Below the pieces are notes generated by a model. It was not told where the DNA came from, did not search any database, and worked only from the letters and a program-made list of their open reading frames with translations. Below are positions 51,125 to 63,329 of a stretch of 64,000 bases of DNA, piece by piece. Position numbers and translations under genes: made by a program. Where the stretch lies: the NCBI GenBank assembly GCA_051530055.1, contig CM121342.1, positions 7,750,001 through 7,814,000 on the forward strand, in the 5' to 3' direction. The stretch comes from Neoechinorhynchus agilis. Lineage: Eukaryota; Acanthocephala. Each line of letters begins with the position of its first letter. The stretch's first letter is position 1.

Positions 51125-51295
51125 ATTTTTGTAAATGCCGTTCAGCATTCAAAACATTGATGTTTGACGCTTTGCCTTCCGCTTATACATCGGGATCTCC
51201 ATCCGACAATAAGGCCACTTTAAATCGATTGCACGGGTGCAAATGTTAGCTGTTGCCTGCGCTGAACGTTGGTTTGACAGGTAATTAAGAAAACC
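51125..51295 (-). repeat. dispersed repeat, copy 1
   Basis: Matches 62,588-62,735 in inverted orientation (shared gcgctgaacgttggtttgac and gtttgacgctttgccttccg). Function unknown. In the 62.6 kb copy it abuts the 5' side of a LINE endonuclease. Confidence 0.7.
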
Positions 51296-51329
51296 AACTA
51301 ATGGAAAACTATTAACTGATATCTATGTG

Positions 51330-51900
51330 TGGCTTTTTTCACGGCTTGCGCGAACTGCGGGCTTGGTGGTCGTTGTGCGTTTTCGAAGACGTGTAAAGCA
51401 TTCAAACAGTATTTTGCTTTTGGCCCAACAATGTCAGCTTAACCACTTCTGCACTCTCCTCGACTCATCACCAGCAGCATACCCAGATTCTTTGAGTCCC
51501 CTCCAGCAATTTCGAATGAAATTCTACTCCTACTCTTGATAAATTGAGACGAGCCATCAGACAACTCAAGAACAATAAATCCCTTCTCCTGAGAAGAGTT
51601 CCGAACAAAGCTCCACCTGATCATTCTCAAAATATGGGACTAAGAAGATACCACTCGCACTGAACGCAGTCATCATATCAATATTCAAAAGGAAGATAGA
51701 TCCATATGTTGAAACTATCGAGGAATTTCGACACTATTGACTGCGGGTAAACTTCTTGCAAGAACCCTCCTGAATATGCTTACCAAAATGGATTTAGAGC
51801 CCAGAGGGGAACCGTCGATGCACTTTTCTGCGTCCGTCGACTACAAGAAAAGCCAAAGAACAACAAAGAGCTCTCCTTATGACCATATTTGAAGTGTTCA
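51330..51900 (+). mobile_element. LINE RT fragment
   Basis: Plus-strand remnants of an RT: NAVIISIFKRK, then GKLLARTLLNML, then GTVDALFCVRRLQEKAKEQ at about 51,800-51,860, in more than one frame. Resembles the fingers/palm region of L2/CR1-like or RTE-like LINEs. Confidence 0.65.
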
Positions 51901-52099
51901 TTTGATCGACGTTTCGCTTGACTTCTACATATTCCCATTCGAATCAGTATTGTTAACTATTAAGAATATCATTGTCCTCGGGGCGAATTTGATTGTACGT
52001 TGGCGAATCCTGTCCCCGGTGTTGTCGTTACTCATTTATTTGAGAAATATTTCGCAAGGTTTTCCTTGCCATTTCAGTCTCTATCTAAAATGGAGATGA

Positions 52100-53480
52100 C
52101 ATAAACAGCACGCACAGCATCTGACAAGGGGCGCGAACTAGTTGCCGTAGATACTGAAGAGTAGGGACGCGAACTAGTTGCAGTAGATACTGAAGAGTAT
52201 ACCGATGCGGCCCACAGTCTGTTGGACTCTGGCAAGTTCGTCAAACTCAGTTCCAATCCAACAGAAAAACGGGAGACACAACTAAATGCATTCTTGAGGT
52301 CTCTACAGAAAAATAATTCGATCAGTGAGCACTTTCATCAACAGACGAGGTCTTCTACAGCCAGGGCTTCCTTTCTGTATCTTTCCCCAAAGGTACACAA
52401 ACGAACTATACAATACCGACCCAGAATCAATGCACTAATAATTAGCGTCATGTCGAAAACCCCCTTAATTACATAGCCCGAATGCGACTGGAAAAGTATG
52501 AACAGTGCAAATTCTTCACGGCCGACGTAACGTCCTTATTTACCAACATTCCACTCCAAGAGACAATTTCCATAGCAGCTGAACTTCTACACAATCAATG
52601 CGAAGAGCCGCGCCTTGATCATAAAACGTGGATAACTCTACTGCAGCGGTGCACATGCAAGACCGTTTTTGAATTCGATCAAGTTTTCTATGAACAACGC
52701 GACGGAGTTGCAATGGGTTCACCTCTGGCACCCACTCTAGCTGATCTCTACATGAGAAGATGGGAAAACAACTTCTTGAAAATGCAACCCAACATCAAAA
52801 AGTGGTATCGCTATGTTGACGACGTGTTCATAGTCACTGATGATGAAACAAGCATGGGAGACCAAAGCATTCCACTCAACATGGAGGATCCAAACATCCA
52901 GTGGTCAATGACTCAGGAAGATGAAGAGGGGGCTATCTCCTTTTTGGACGTAAGGATAAATCACGATGATAAAGGCAATGTCAAAACACAGCTCTACCGC
53001 AAACCAGGTATACCATGGGGTCCACCTCACTGGTCGAGCCACCAACCGTTCCACTACAAAATCACAGCGGTAATGTCCTACTTCAAGAGGGCCAGGATGA
53101 TTTCTTCAGAAAGCAGGGATTGGATAGAAGAAAAATAAAGGATCACCAAAGTTCTCAGATCACGAGGCTTACGTGAATATGCCATCAAAATCAGTCTGAA
53201 AAAGGCAACACATAGCGGCCATCGCAAGAAGGCGCCTCAAGTACCTCGCTCCAAATCCTTTGGTTTACAACAAACGGGCGCACCCGTTGCGGGTATTCTC
53301 AAGAGGAAAACCGGACCTGGCTCTATGCGAAATATAAATCACTTTTTCCGGAATCACGAGTACAGCTCTCGTCTTAAAGTTATCTCGCAGATCCAGAAAG
53401 GTTTTACGGGAAAAAGGCCAGTTAGTCTTTTTGCCTATTAATAGCTCTCATGGATTCCGCTTTATTAATGTCCAAGGAAA
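52100..53480 (+). mobile_element. Penelope-like retroelement, broken
   Basis: RT blocks of the Penelope class in order: LSPKVHKRTIQYRPRINA (52,380), FFTADVTSLFTNIPLQETIS (52,510), FYEQRDGVAMGSPLAPTLAD (52,687), WYRYVDDVFIV (52,803) and ISFLDVRINHDDKGNVKTQL (52,935). A 36-bp direct duplication (52,132 and 52,168) lies at its start. No GIY-YIG endonuclease is recognisable after the RT. It is broken, with at least a few breaks. Confidence 0.85.
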
Positions 53481-53589
53481 TGTAATTTTGCGACGATCGT
53501 CAGCGATCCCAGTTACTTGAATAGCCTACAGAGATCGGAACAAGAATACGGAGGTTGCTTCCTCGTAAAAAAACCATTTTGTTGGTTTC

Positions 53590-54150
53590 GCATAAGTCTT
53601 GAATGTTTCAAGGTATTTTCGTCGTTCCAGTCAAATGGTCCAAAAATTCCCCAGTTAAATAGATGTGACAGTATTTTAAGTTTTTAAGGGTTTATTGTTC
53701 GATGAAAAAGTGCAACCTTCATACTGAAAAGACGCGATAATTCATCTTGTCCATTTCGCCAGCGAGTCTTGAATGTTCCAGGGTATTTTCGTCGTTTCAG
53801 TCAAATAATCCCAAAATTCCCCAGCTAAATAGACGTGACAGTATTTTAAGTTTTAACGGGTTTATTGTTCGATGAAAAAGACGCAAACTTCATACTGAAA
53901 AGACGCGATAAGTCACCTTGTCCGTTTCGCCAATGAGTCTTGAATGTTTCAAGGTATTTTAGTCGTTTCAGTCAAATGGTCCGAAAATGTCCCAGTTAAA
54001 TAGACGTGACAGTATTTTAAGTTTTAACGGGTTTTATTGTTCGGCGAAAAAGTGCAAACTCCATACCGAAAAAACGCGATAAGTCACCTTGTCCGTTTCG
54101 CCAATGAGTCTTGAATGCTTCAAGGTATTTTAGTCGTTTCAGTCCATAGA
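53590..54150. repeat. 171-bp tandem array, about 3.3 copies
   Basis: The landmark gtcttgaatg starts at 53,596, 53,766, 53,937 and 54,108, giving a ~171-bp period. The array lies directly upstream of the secreted-protein gene at 54,260, ending about 60 bp before its TATA box. Confidence 0.9.
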
Positions 54151-54211
54151 CCCAAATGTGCATTATCCAAAAAACCTTGACAGTCGTTTGTGGTTAAATG
54201 AGCACAAATTT

Positions 54212-54219
54212 TATATATA
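54212..54219 (+). promoter_or_regulatory. TATA box of the secreted-protein gene
   Basis: The sequence tatatataag stands ~40 bp before the ATG at 54,260, as for a core promoter with a very short 5' leader. No splice-acceptor-like site precedes this ATG, unlike PARG, p97, PSMA4 and YARS2. Confidence 0.55.
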
Positions 54220-54259
54220 AGATGGCGCATCGCATAGTAAAAAGGTGCACAAAACAACA

Positions 54260-54739
54260 ATGATTCTCCTACTTCTTCTTGGATTCATATCGATCGTAGA
54301 TTTAGCCATTCTAAATACACATCGAAGACCTGCTTCTTCTACAACGATGAACAATGGTTGTTTAGATTACGACGTTCTTATGGAAAATTTATACGATCCA
54401 TCCCGCAATGTGGACCAGTGTGGTGATCCGCTGAGGATTAAACGTAGATCATGTTTTTACATGAAGATTGGACAAGACCTGGAACCTACAGGATTTTGCG
54501 TTATGGTAGATTATATAATTTCAACTGGATGCAATGATTATATTGTCTATTCAGTCGATCCAAATCAAAAGCTTTATGCCTCTTCGTTTAATGTTGCTAG
54601 TTCTTATGGTCCCTCTGTATGGGATCCGAATCTTTATGAACTGCAGCGGAAACTTCAACCTCATTGGAAATACATCTTAGAACATAAAGCTAGGCAGTCG
54701 ATTGTAATGGTACGAGAAAACGTTTGCCAAATTTTCTGA
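54260..54739 (+). CDS. small secreted six-cysteine protein, unknown
   Basis: A 159-residue intronless frame with the ATG at 54,260 (the frame extends 5 codons upstream only from a GTG). It opens with a typical signal peptide, MILLLLLGFISIVDLA, cleavage expected near residues 16-20. The mature part has six cysteines (GCLDY, QCGD, SCFY, FCVM, GCND, VCQIF), room for three disulfides, and no further membrane segment. No family recognised. It is followed by aataaag at about 54,760. Flanked by a 171-bp tandem array upstream and a foldback element downstream. A lineage-specific extracellular protein is the simplest reading. Confidence 0.75.
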   Translation: MILLLLLGFISIVDLAILNTHRRPASSTTMNNGCLDYDVLMENLYDPSRNVDQCGDPLRIKRRSCFYMKIGQDLEPTGFCVMVDYIISTGCNDYIVYSVDPNQKLYASSFNVASSYGPSVWDPNLYELQRKLQPHWKYILEHKARQSIVMVRENVCQIF

Positions 54740-54826
54740 AATATTTGTTCACCACAAAAATAAAGTTTTTATGAAGATTGGCCAGCCGGTAACTTATATC
54801 GATGTGTGGCCCATTATGACACGGCT

Positions 54827-55028
54827 GTTAATTTTTGGGCACACAGCCCTTTGACTTGGTTCAGAGTAGTAATTCAATTACTCAAAGCTCTGAACCAACC
54901 GGTACGAGTATGTACATTCCTCAGGATCCTCAGATACCTCCAGAGGGCGGGACTCATCAGTGAGTTTCCTCCCTTCAGCGGTATTTCGTCCTGAACCAGG
55001 TCGGTGAGCTGTGTGCCCAAAAATTAAC
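54827..55028. mobile_element. foldback / MITE-like element with a SINE-like core
   Basis: Ends are perfect 21-bp inverted repeats (left starts gttaatttttgggcacac). A second inverted pair (ttggttcagag / ctctgaaccaa) lies inside. The centre (cctccagagggcgggactca, gcggtatttcgtcctg) matches the body of the SINE at 11.9-12.1 kb in reverse orientation, without its tRNA head. 202 bp in all, 87 bp after the secreted-protein stop. Confidence 0.8.
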
Positions 55029-55749
55029 AAAATATAAAAAAAGGTTTAAAATATATATCAAAAATGTTTACGCTTTATTATCTTTTGCGGTTCGCATTAT
55101 CTTAAAATATTCGTGAGCTCAGTACGAAGGCGACAGGCGCGATTTCTAGTTATTTTTCTGATGGCCGAATTTAGTCAACTTCCCATTGCGCAAAAATAGT
55201 TGCTTGGAAGAGATGAAATTAGGCTCTCGGAATTAACTCCGATGACATCGAATGCAATGACAAAATGAATATACCTTGGCAACCGATCGGGTGCTCAGGA
55301 TTATTCATTGCACCACGCCACAAAGAACCGATGAGATATTCTTGCTACAAACTGAGTGAAAAAATTATCAGCATTAGCTCCTCAATCATAAAAGTGCGTT
55401 TCCAGGCTGTTTGCAGAAATCCCTTTACAAGAACCCTTCGAGTAAACAATCACTTTTTTCAAAGAAAGGAAGGGAAAATAAGGAAGAGAACCCGGATGTA
55501 CGCACACAAATTTTGATATGAGAAAGCATTATTTAATTCACCCGAAATCGTCAATTCTGTAATATTTATTCTTGCGAAATCGTTGGACATTGTGAAGTCC
55601 TTCTAATTTGTTCCACAAACATTTTGTGACTTGAGAATGCTATTCTTGAAAATTATTCCGAAAATCGAATACCAGTAACAAAGCAATACGACAGCACTCA
55701 TAACAATATCTTCATATTGAATTCTTGGAGACATTTGAAAGTTTGCAGC
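55029..55749. other. intergenic, no gene seen
   Basis: One 83-codon open frame (55,265) without recognised similarity; nothing else. Confidence 0.4.
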
Positions 55750-56900
55750 TCTGCAAATTCAACAAAATATCTTCTTCATAATTGTAGCTGTGTACTTTAT
55801 AGATAGGATCCAGTGTTGGAGACGTTGATTTTCATGATCATGCAAAATTAAAACCGATTGTGAATCCTGTTGGAGCTTGAATTTCACATCTTGCCGGCAA
55901 TGGTATTATGATTTGGACTTTGATTTAAATTCAATTCACATGACATTCTATGCATAATACTTATTTCCATTGTTGGATGAGAGCCTTTCGCTTGATCAGT
56001 TATTGTTGGAATTTCTTTTCCATTGATGAACCGACATCGTAATTCATTAGATTAAAGAAGTGGAATATACCAAATGCCTGGGATCATTTGCAGGGGCATT
56101 AGAATCCAGATTGTAGAGATTGAGGATGGCAAGTATCAATATTTTGCTCAACACCTCAATCAATAGTGGAAAATATTATGCAGGAAGCAAATTAAAAACC
56201 TAAATTTTGTAATCGAACGTCAGTTCTACCAAATGAAATACCAAAACCTCATTCCCTGAGGTACATTCCGGGAAATATACTACTGGGACTCGTATTGGAC
56301 CGCAAAGAGCGCGTTTGCCGTGTAGAATGAACGATACTGTCAGACAAATGAATTTGAATATGTTTGATGATATGATTAAATACGGATTTGTGCCTAATGG
56401 CGGTCGAGACGACCGTCCGTACTAACATTGATGGTCGACGAGTACTACAAATCAACAAATAACATCAAATTTCTCCGAAATTCTATCAAAGTTATAGAGA
56501 TGGAATATGAATTCTGGGTAAGAAACAGGCAGGTGAGAATAGGTCAGAAGATTTGTTCTGATTTAAATGTTTAGGAATGCAAAGACTGAAAATGAGCCCA
56601 AATTACACAGTCTTGGAAAAGAGATATGTTCCTTGAAAGGATAAAGGCGTGAAATCCTCAAGAACAAGCAGAGCAACAAAGTCGTTATTCTGCTGGTAAG
56701 GAGCTCCCCGAAAAGTTTCAACATGGGATTCTGATGACGAATAAGTGACTGACTACCTTAAGTACCAAGTTTACGATTTGAAAGATTCGCTTCATTCACT
56801 TGTAATATTTCTCCGATATAAAAACATGACAACATCATCGCACTGGCCAGCTATTCTCTAAGCCCGTTTATCGGCCAGAAATCATATTCCATCTGCATTG
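55750..56900 (+). pseudogene. trehalase (GH37) pseudogene, rearranged
   Basis: Trehalase hydrolyses trehalose to two glucoses. Plus-strand pieces of the family are clear but out of order. First come C-terminal parts: WYYDLDFDLNSIHMTFYA at about 55,910 (family W-x-DYD-L...FYASN) and IPNAWDHLQ at about 56,070 (GH37 signature 2, QWDxPNAWxPLQ). Then come N-terminal parts: FREIYYWDSYW at 56,265 (signature 1), TVRQMNLNMFDDMIKYGF then VPNGGR at about 56,340-56,405, and FLRNSIKVIEMEYEFWVRNR at about 56,470-56,530, with weaker traces to 56,800. Stops and frameshifts fall throughout, e.g. a tag right after AKSAFAV. The order suggests the tail of one decayed copy followed by the head of a second, that is, a lost tandem pair. 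Confidence 0.8.
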
Positions 56901-56974
56901 GTTCGATACTGTTTCAAAGAAAATTCTTCGTTAATTGTGTTTCCGTAGTAATCGTTAACCAATAAAGTACAGGA

Positions 56975-59900
56975 GGTTCGGGTCAAATTGTGCAATAAAT
57001 TCAACCGCCTTTGGGAATGTTACAGCTCAACTAGCCATCAATTCTTGTTGTGTGGGGAAGACAAAAGTAACTTTTATTGGCTCGCGTTCGCACCCCCAAG
57101 TAAAGGAGCGAGGGTACACAATGAGAGTAGACACGAAATATTGGTAGATCTGAAACGACGACACACACGACTGTTCGCCCGTTATCGATCTAACGCCCCC
57201 GACGTGTCACGGTCGATCACTCTATAACATTTCTCCTTCCTCACCCGAACAGGTCGTGTCATAATCTTCTAACCATTCAGGTAAACGTCGTACCTTCGTG
57301 TTCCTTCTAAGTGGGTTTGTTGTACTAGGTATCCCTTCCGTTTAACTGGTTGACTGATTGTTCGTTTGTTCTATTCCCGACCACTGCCTCGGATGTGGCT
57401 ATTGCTGGTCTCAGATGATCAGCATGCTTCCGTTCTAACACCGGACCAGTTCGTTTCTCCACCCGTCCTGACCCTCATCGTCTATCGTGCTGCGTCTTAA
57501 ACCGTACCCGATCATTGTTCATGAACTCCCTCCATTTCGAACATTCGTCATGTCTTTCCTTCCATTTCTCCTTCTTTTCAATCACCATCTCATGGTTGTC
57601 CTCGTGCAAGTTATCGAACAACCGCGGGACTAACTCCTGTCGTCGTATTCAGACAATTCCTATAGCTTAACAAGAAACTCTGCAGTTGTTTTTCATACTG
57701 GGATCGCGGGACACATCTAAACACCCTCTCCTTCACGATTCGCACAAAACGCTCCGCTTGTCCATTAGTGCTGAGGTGGTATTTGGTAGCATAGATAGGC
57801 TTTATCCCATTGTTTACTAGGAACTGTGCAAACGTTTCGGATCGAAAACTTGGGCCATTATCCATGACCACCTTTCTAGGCAAACTGAATTTGCAAAACA
57901 GTCGCCGCATATGAGTGATGAGGGTCGCCGCATCCATCGACCAAAATCAATCATTTCTGGCCACTTCGTGAACGCATCTACCGCCATGAGCCACATTGTG
58001 TTCTGCATTGGATCCGCGTAATCTATGTGAATTCGCTCCCATGGAGTCGTCGGTACATCTCCTGGGATCATATCCGCCTCTGGCTGATTCGATCGACCTT
58101 CTTGACACACCCGACATCGACTCCCATAATTTTCTATTGTTTTGTTCAGCCGTGGCCACCCGACGTACATCCTTGCCAAAGACTTCATTGACGCCCAGCC
58201 TGGATGACCCTGATGTAATACTTTTAGAACATCCCCTCACAACGCCTCTGGGATAATTATCCCTCCAAGCTAAAAAAAGAATATTGTTTTCGACTGACAG
58301 TTCGCTTCCTTTTCTCGAAATATGTTCGTAAATTAGGAGGAATGACGGTAGGCCACTGCGCCTTGATATACTTGCACACCCGCGCCAGCACTGTATCCTT
58401 CTTCAAGCTTCGTTTTAGTACCTCTGCGTTTATGATTCTTGAATCATCACAACTTATCAGGCCTATATCTTCTACACGACTTTCGGTGGTTCCATCTAGC
58501 GGTTCCGGCATTCTCGACAATGCGTTGGTGTACACATTTTCGTTTCCCCTATCGAATTCGATCTCACAGTCGTGTTCCATCATGGCAATGGCCCATCTTC
58601 GTAGCCGATTGCTTCGTATTCTACTCAGTTCTCTTCAAGCGCCAAAAATGTGAATCAGAGGTTTATGATCGGTTCTTAAACGGAATCTCTTTCCAAATAT
58701 GAAATGGCGAAATTTCTTTACACCAAATAGAATCGCAGCGGCTTCCTTGTCAATTGTAGCACAATTCTTTTCAACTGGTGATAAGGTTCTTGATGCGTAT
58801 GTCGCTGGTTTCTACTCGTTTTCGTACTGCTGCAAGAGCACAGCACCGAACCCTGATTCACTGGCATCGCACGCCACCATCACCTCATTTTCAAGTGCAT
58901 ACGGAATCAGCTCTTTTGGACTTCGCATAAGCTCCCTAACTCTGTCGAATCGCCTTTGGGCTAGTCAACGCATGGAGTGGACTGCATACCGCATGTATAT
59001 GAGACAAGAATCGTTCATGGTAACCTACGGCTCCAAGAAAAGCCCTTAGCTGTTTCTTCGATGTCGGTGATGGACAATTTATCATTGATAACAATTTCAT
59101 CTTTTGCGCACTTATAGTCTCGGCTCGCCAATTAATTCCCAATATCTCCATGCTTTCCTCCATAAATTTGCATTTTTCTATTTTTAGCGTCAGCCCGGCG
59201 GTTTGTAGACCGCTTAATACTCTTCTCAAGTTTGATAGTACTTTTCATCGTTTTCTCCACCTATCACTTTATCATCAAGGTAGACCGCCATATTCGGTAT
59301 TCCGTCTAGTAGGTGGTTAATAAATCTTTGAAAGATGAATTGAGCGGTATTGATTCCAAAAGGAAGCCTGGTGAACTGATAGAACCCAGTCGGTGTTAAG
59401 ATCGTCAACAATTTCTGGGACTCCTGCCCCACTGCACGCAGCAGGTATGCTTCCTTAATATCCAGCTTGCTGCATTTTCCTCTTTTGCCACCTTGTACAG
59501 CACGTCCTATAGCTTGGGAATTATCCAACCGTCCTTACTCAGCGCCTCATTTAGCGTTATAAGAAAATCTCCGCATAATCTTATTTTGTTCTCGCTTTTC
59601 CGGAATACTTCACTAGGATCGATCTTTCTTAACACTCCCATTCCTTCTAACCTTCTTATTTCGTTTTGCAGTGGTTCCATCAGTGGAATCTGGATTCTTT
59701 GGGCAGAGAAAATTTAGGTCGCATCTCCTTTTGACCAGTACTTTCACTTCAAATCCCTTGACCATCCCCAAAGATCCCCGGAAAAGCTTCGGGTATTCTA
59801 CCGACGGTTTTATTTTACTACCGTGATCTTCTTTTAACGCTTTGATCGTCTTCATGTCCGTCATCAACTTTTCTTGACGAGGTTCATCGATTGTCATCAA

Positions 59901-60985
59901 TTTTTGGTCATCTGCTGTAGATATAGTTTTTGTATCGATCGCAACTTCTTCATTCCCTCGATGTCCGATAGTCCTTAATTGCGCTGGAATGATACTTAAC
60001 TTCTGAATCCAGTTCAGTCCGCCACCGCCGCGGCTTCGACTATTTTCTGTCGCCCGTCATACTCTACCAAAACAAACCTTGTTCCAAGAGTATCGATGTC
60101 ATTACCAGAATCTAACTTTTTCCATATCCGCAGTGGAATTACCGTCGAATTCAACTAACTTGCCATCGACTTTCACATTTGATAGCCTCCAATCCCGTTC
60201 ACGAATTACTTCATCGTCTTCCTTGTCGAATCGCTTCGTGACCGCTGTCTTACATTTCCTTGCAAAATGACCTACTTTCCCGCAACGATAGCATCTGCTA
60301 TTCCTACCCAAGCACTGATTATAACGCTCATGGTACCTTCCGCATCGATCGCATTCCCGTCTTGTCGTAATCGTCTCGTTTATTGGCTTCGTTTCTTCAC
60401 GATACTGGGTTTGTCCTCAATCTATGAACTGTATCTTCATCGTGAAAAACACCTACTTCCGTCATCGCTTGTTCCATAGAAAGGTTCATTTCAATATCGC
60501 CTCGAACGATATTGGTCGACCATCTTCCATGCCCTCGGGCTAACGGCTACGAATTTCCCTTTCCACTTTTGGCTCCCTGAGCCCCATCGCAAATCGGTCT
60601 CTAAGTCGTTGGTTGACATTCTCTACATAACTGCGCCCTATACTCAAAAATCGCAATCTATCTGTGAACTCTGCGAATTTCTCCCCCGTATTCCGGTTTG
60701 CTTGTTCGAACGCGAACCTAGCAGCAAACAGGGGCACCACCGGTACCCAGAGTCTCCCAATTTCCCGAAGCAACTCGTTAAATCGCAAATCACCTGGGTC
60801 CTTTGGGAACATATATTTTTCTAACCGACTTAAGGTCATATCGCCCATGTACACGTCAATAACAAGGTCGCCTTGGCACTTTCCATTAACTCGGAATCGC
60901 CTCTTATTCCCTTTACCCAACGAAGGCGCTCAAATCTGTAGAAAATCGATTTCGAAGCGTCGTCCTCGTAATCAAAAGACCCTGT
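56975..60985 (-). mobile_element. Ty3-like LTR retrotransposon fossil
   Basis: Minus strand, read from 60,985 leftwards: gag (60,540-60,920), a CCHC knuckle (CYRCGKVGHFARKC, 60,290), RT (FTRLPFGINTAQFIFQRFIN with VYLDDKVIG, about 59,280-59,350), RNase H, integrase (HIDYADPMQNTMWLMAVDAF, about 57,960-58,040; VVMDNGPSFRSETFAQFL, 57,830), a purine-rich tract near 57,225-57,245, and a probable LTR at about 56,975-57,228. The other LTR is not present. It is broken with numerous breaks and ends abruptly against a LINE at 60,985. Confidence 0.8.
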
Positions 60986-62587
60986 AAAAAGAATAGTAAA
61001 AATTCGAGAAATTAAATTGTGAGGAACGCTAAAGAACTCCAGCATATTGGTTATAAAAGACAAAGAAATCTTGTCAAAAGCTTGAGATAAATCAATGGTT
61101 AAAATGGCTCTTATAGGTAGAGTATAGTTTGAAATGCAGCATAGATATCAGCTAGTGCAGAGTGAACGGATTTCCCTTTTTGAAACCCATGGCAATTGGA
61201 CGAGATAATGTTATGCTCATTTATGAAGGATCTCCAGCGATGCGCTAAGGCTCGTTCTTAAATGGTGACAAAAGGATTCTGTAGAGAAATCGGGCGAAGA
61301 TCTTTTGGCTGAGTGACCGACTTTTTCCCATTTTTGATAAGAAAAATACGCCATGCCACGCTAATATCTCGCCAAGCATAAGGAGAGCAACTAAGCATTA
61401 GTTTGGCCAAATGAACGATGCAGTCGCGTGGGAGCAATGTAAAAATTTTGATGCTAGAACTGGAGTTTGAGGATGCCGATTTCGGATTGCTCGACCAAAG
61501 CTTGAGAATGTCATCCAGTGTCATTGGCGAAAAATTCTTCGAAAAATTATTGTTGGCATCTCCTTTATAGAGCTCGAAGAATGAAATTCCAGGATGGCTT
61601 TCAACATATCATCTAAAGTCGACGTTTTCATCCAACCGGAAATTTTCGATTTCCTGGATATGTTGCTTTTCCTTTGAAAAGTGTGAGACCATTTTGAGGA
61701 AAAGGACTCCAACTTAGCAAGCAGATCTGCTCTTTTCCTTTGTGTACTGCCTACATCGAGCTGTCCAGTAAGAAGTGCGTCTCCAGAACGTTTCGAGAGA
61801 AAAAGCTCTCGCCCAAGAAAACGAAGAGATCGACTTTCATATGGACGAGAGAAAAACATCATCGTACGAAATAGAAAAATATTGGCTGCTGTATTAAGGG
61901 CGTTGTTAACATACGGTAAAGTGTAGCGAGAAATAAAAGATTTTGGCTAGCTATGCGGAAAAAGGTAACATTGAGTGGACGAATGACCATATAAGGATAT
62001 CATGACCTAAAAGGTCTAAGGAGACACCTGACGATCAAATTGAATCGAAAAGTTAAGATATCCTTTAAAAAAGATTAGATCCAGGAACGAGTGTGTATTT
62101 GAGGCGAGATTGTGGAATGAGGGAGTAGTAGGAAACGTTAGATAATAATGAGGTTTGATTGCATTAACAATAGTTCTGGACCATTTCAGAGACGGATCAT
62201 TGAAATCTCACACAATAAAATCAATATTAGCTCTGAGAAGCCATTTGACTCTATTTTTAATGTACGGTCGATGGATAAAACCAGGTTTAATGTACAATTT
62301 AACAAATGCGAAATATTTACGATTAATTAGAATTTTAAAAAAGGAGTAAGACATTTCGGTTGAAATGAAAGAAGACACCAATGTGGGAGTTAACGAGGAT
62401 TGAAAAATTGAAATAAAACCCTGTGAGGCGGGACTGAATGATGGAGTAATAAAAGAGATGAATGTTGAGCTGTTCAGATGAGGTAGATAATTATAGAGTT
62501 GGTCCTGAGTATAAATACTTTTCGTTTCCTGCAGAAAGATGATCGAAATGTCCGGTATGAAGTCGCCCCAACACGGTTTCATTTTCT
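60985..62587 (-). mobile_element. LINE relative of the 12-16 kb element, partial
   Basis: On the minus strand: endonuclease (62,580-62,208) with SIIFLQETKSIYTQDQL and SPASQGFISIFQSSL, homologous to 13,800-13,960. RT segments follow: VAWRIFLIKNGKKS and PKDLRPISLQNPF (61,270-61,340), and LSFITNMLEFFSVPHNLISR (about 61,000-61,060). It stops mid-RT at 60,985 where gag of the Ty3-like fossil begins, so the 3' part is missing. Confidence 0.8.
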
Positions 62588-62735
62588 TAATTACCTGTCA
62601 AACCAACGTTCAGCGCAGGCAACAGCTAACATTTGCGCCCGTGTAATCGATTTAAAGTGGCCTCATTGTCGAATGGAGATCCTGATGTTTAAGCGGAAGG
62701 CAAAGCGTCAAACATCAATGTTTTGAATGCAAACT
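62588..62735 (+). repeat. dispersed repeat, copy 2
   Basis: Inverted match to 51,125-51,295. Confidence 0.7.
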
Positions 62736-63329
62736 AAAGGTCTTGTGGGAGAATGTTTTTTACGTAAATAATCAAAGAAAGTGGACAGTTTTAAGATAGT
62801 TTGGTGGGCAGTTTTTAGGAAATTAGATGACGAGTTTTGAGAGTTTCGAGAAGTTTGGGAGCAGGTGGGGAGTTTTGGGAGAGGTGGCGCGAATTCAGAG
62901 CAACGAGAGATAATGGCCGGGTGGAGAAGGCGCATCATTACAGAAATGAATAGGAGGGTTGATTGATTTTTGGTGGTGTTCCTCCTTTTGCTTTTGTTTC
63001 TACTCGTTCAGACATTTCTTCTACCTTTTGTTCGACCGTAGCTTTCTTAATAGTCATTGAAGGTGAATCGCTTTCGCCTTTCCTATCGTTACCTTTTATC
63101 CCAGTCACAATATCATACTCCTCAACAGTAATATTGGAATCATATAGTACTCAAGGCTGAATATCCTCCTGAGGGTGGCACCAAGCCCCTAGTAATTGTC
63201 GAATTTCAACGAGTCTTCGTTTGAGTTTGCCATGCAAGATTTGGACCAATATTCAGTACATCGTGTTTGGTATTGTTTTCAATTTTAATTGCAATGTTCA
63301 GTCTCCCTTTTAACGATTAAAATTGTTGA
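62736..63329. other. intergenic, no gene seen
   Basis: A G-rich stretch (about 62,830-62,900) and short frames only; no recognised content. Confidence 0.4.

Noticed and set aside
56249-56458. minus-strand 69-codon frame
   Set aside because: It is antisense to the trehalase-derived plus strand.
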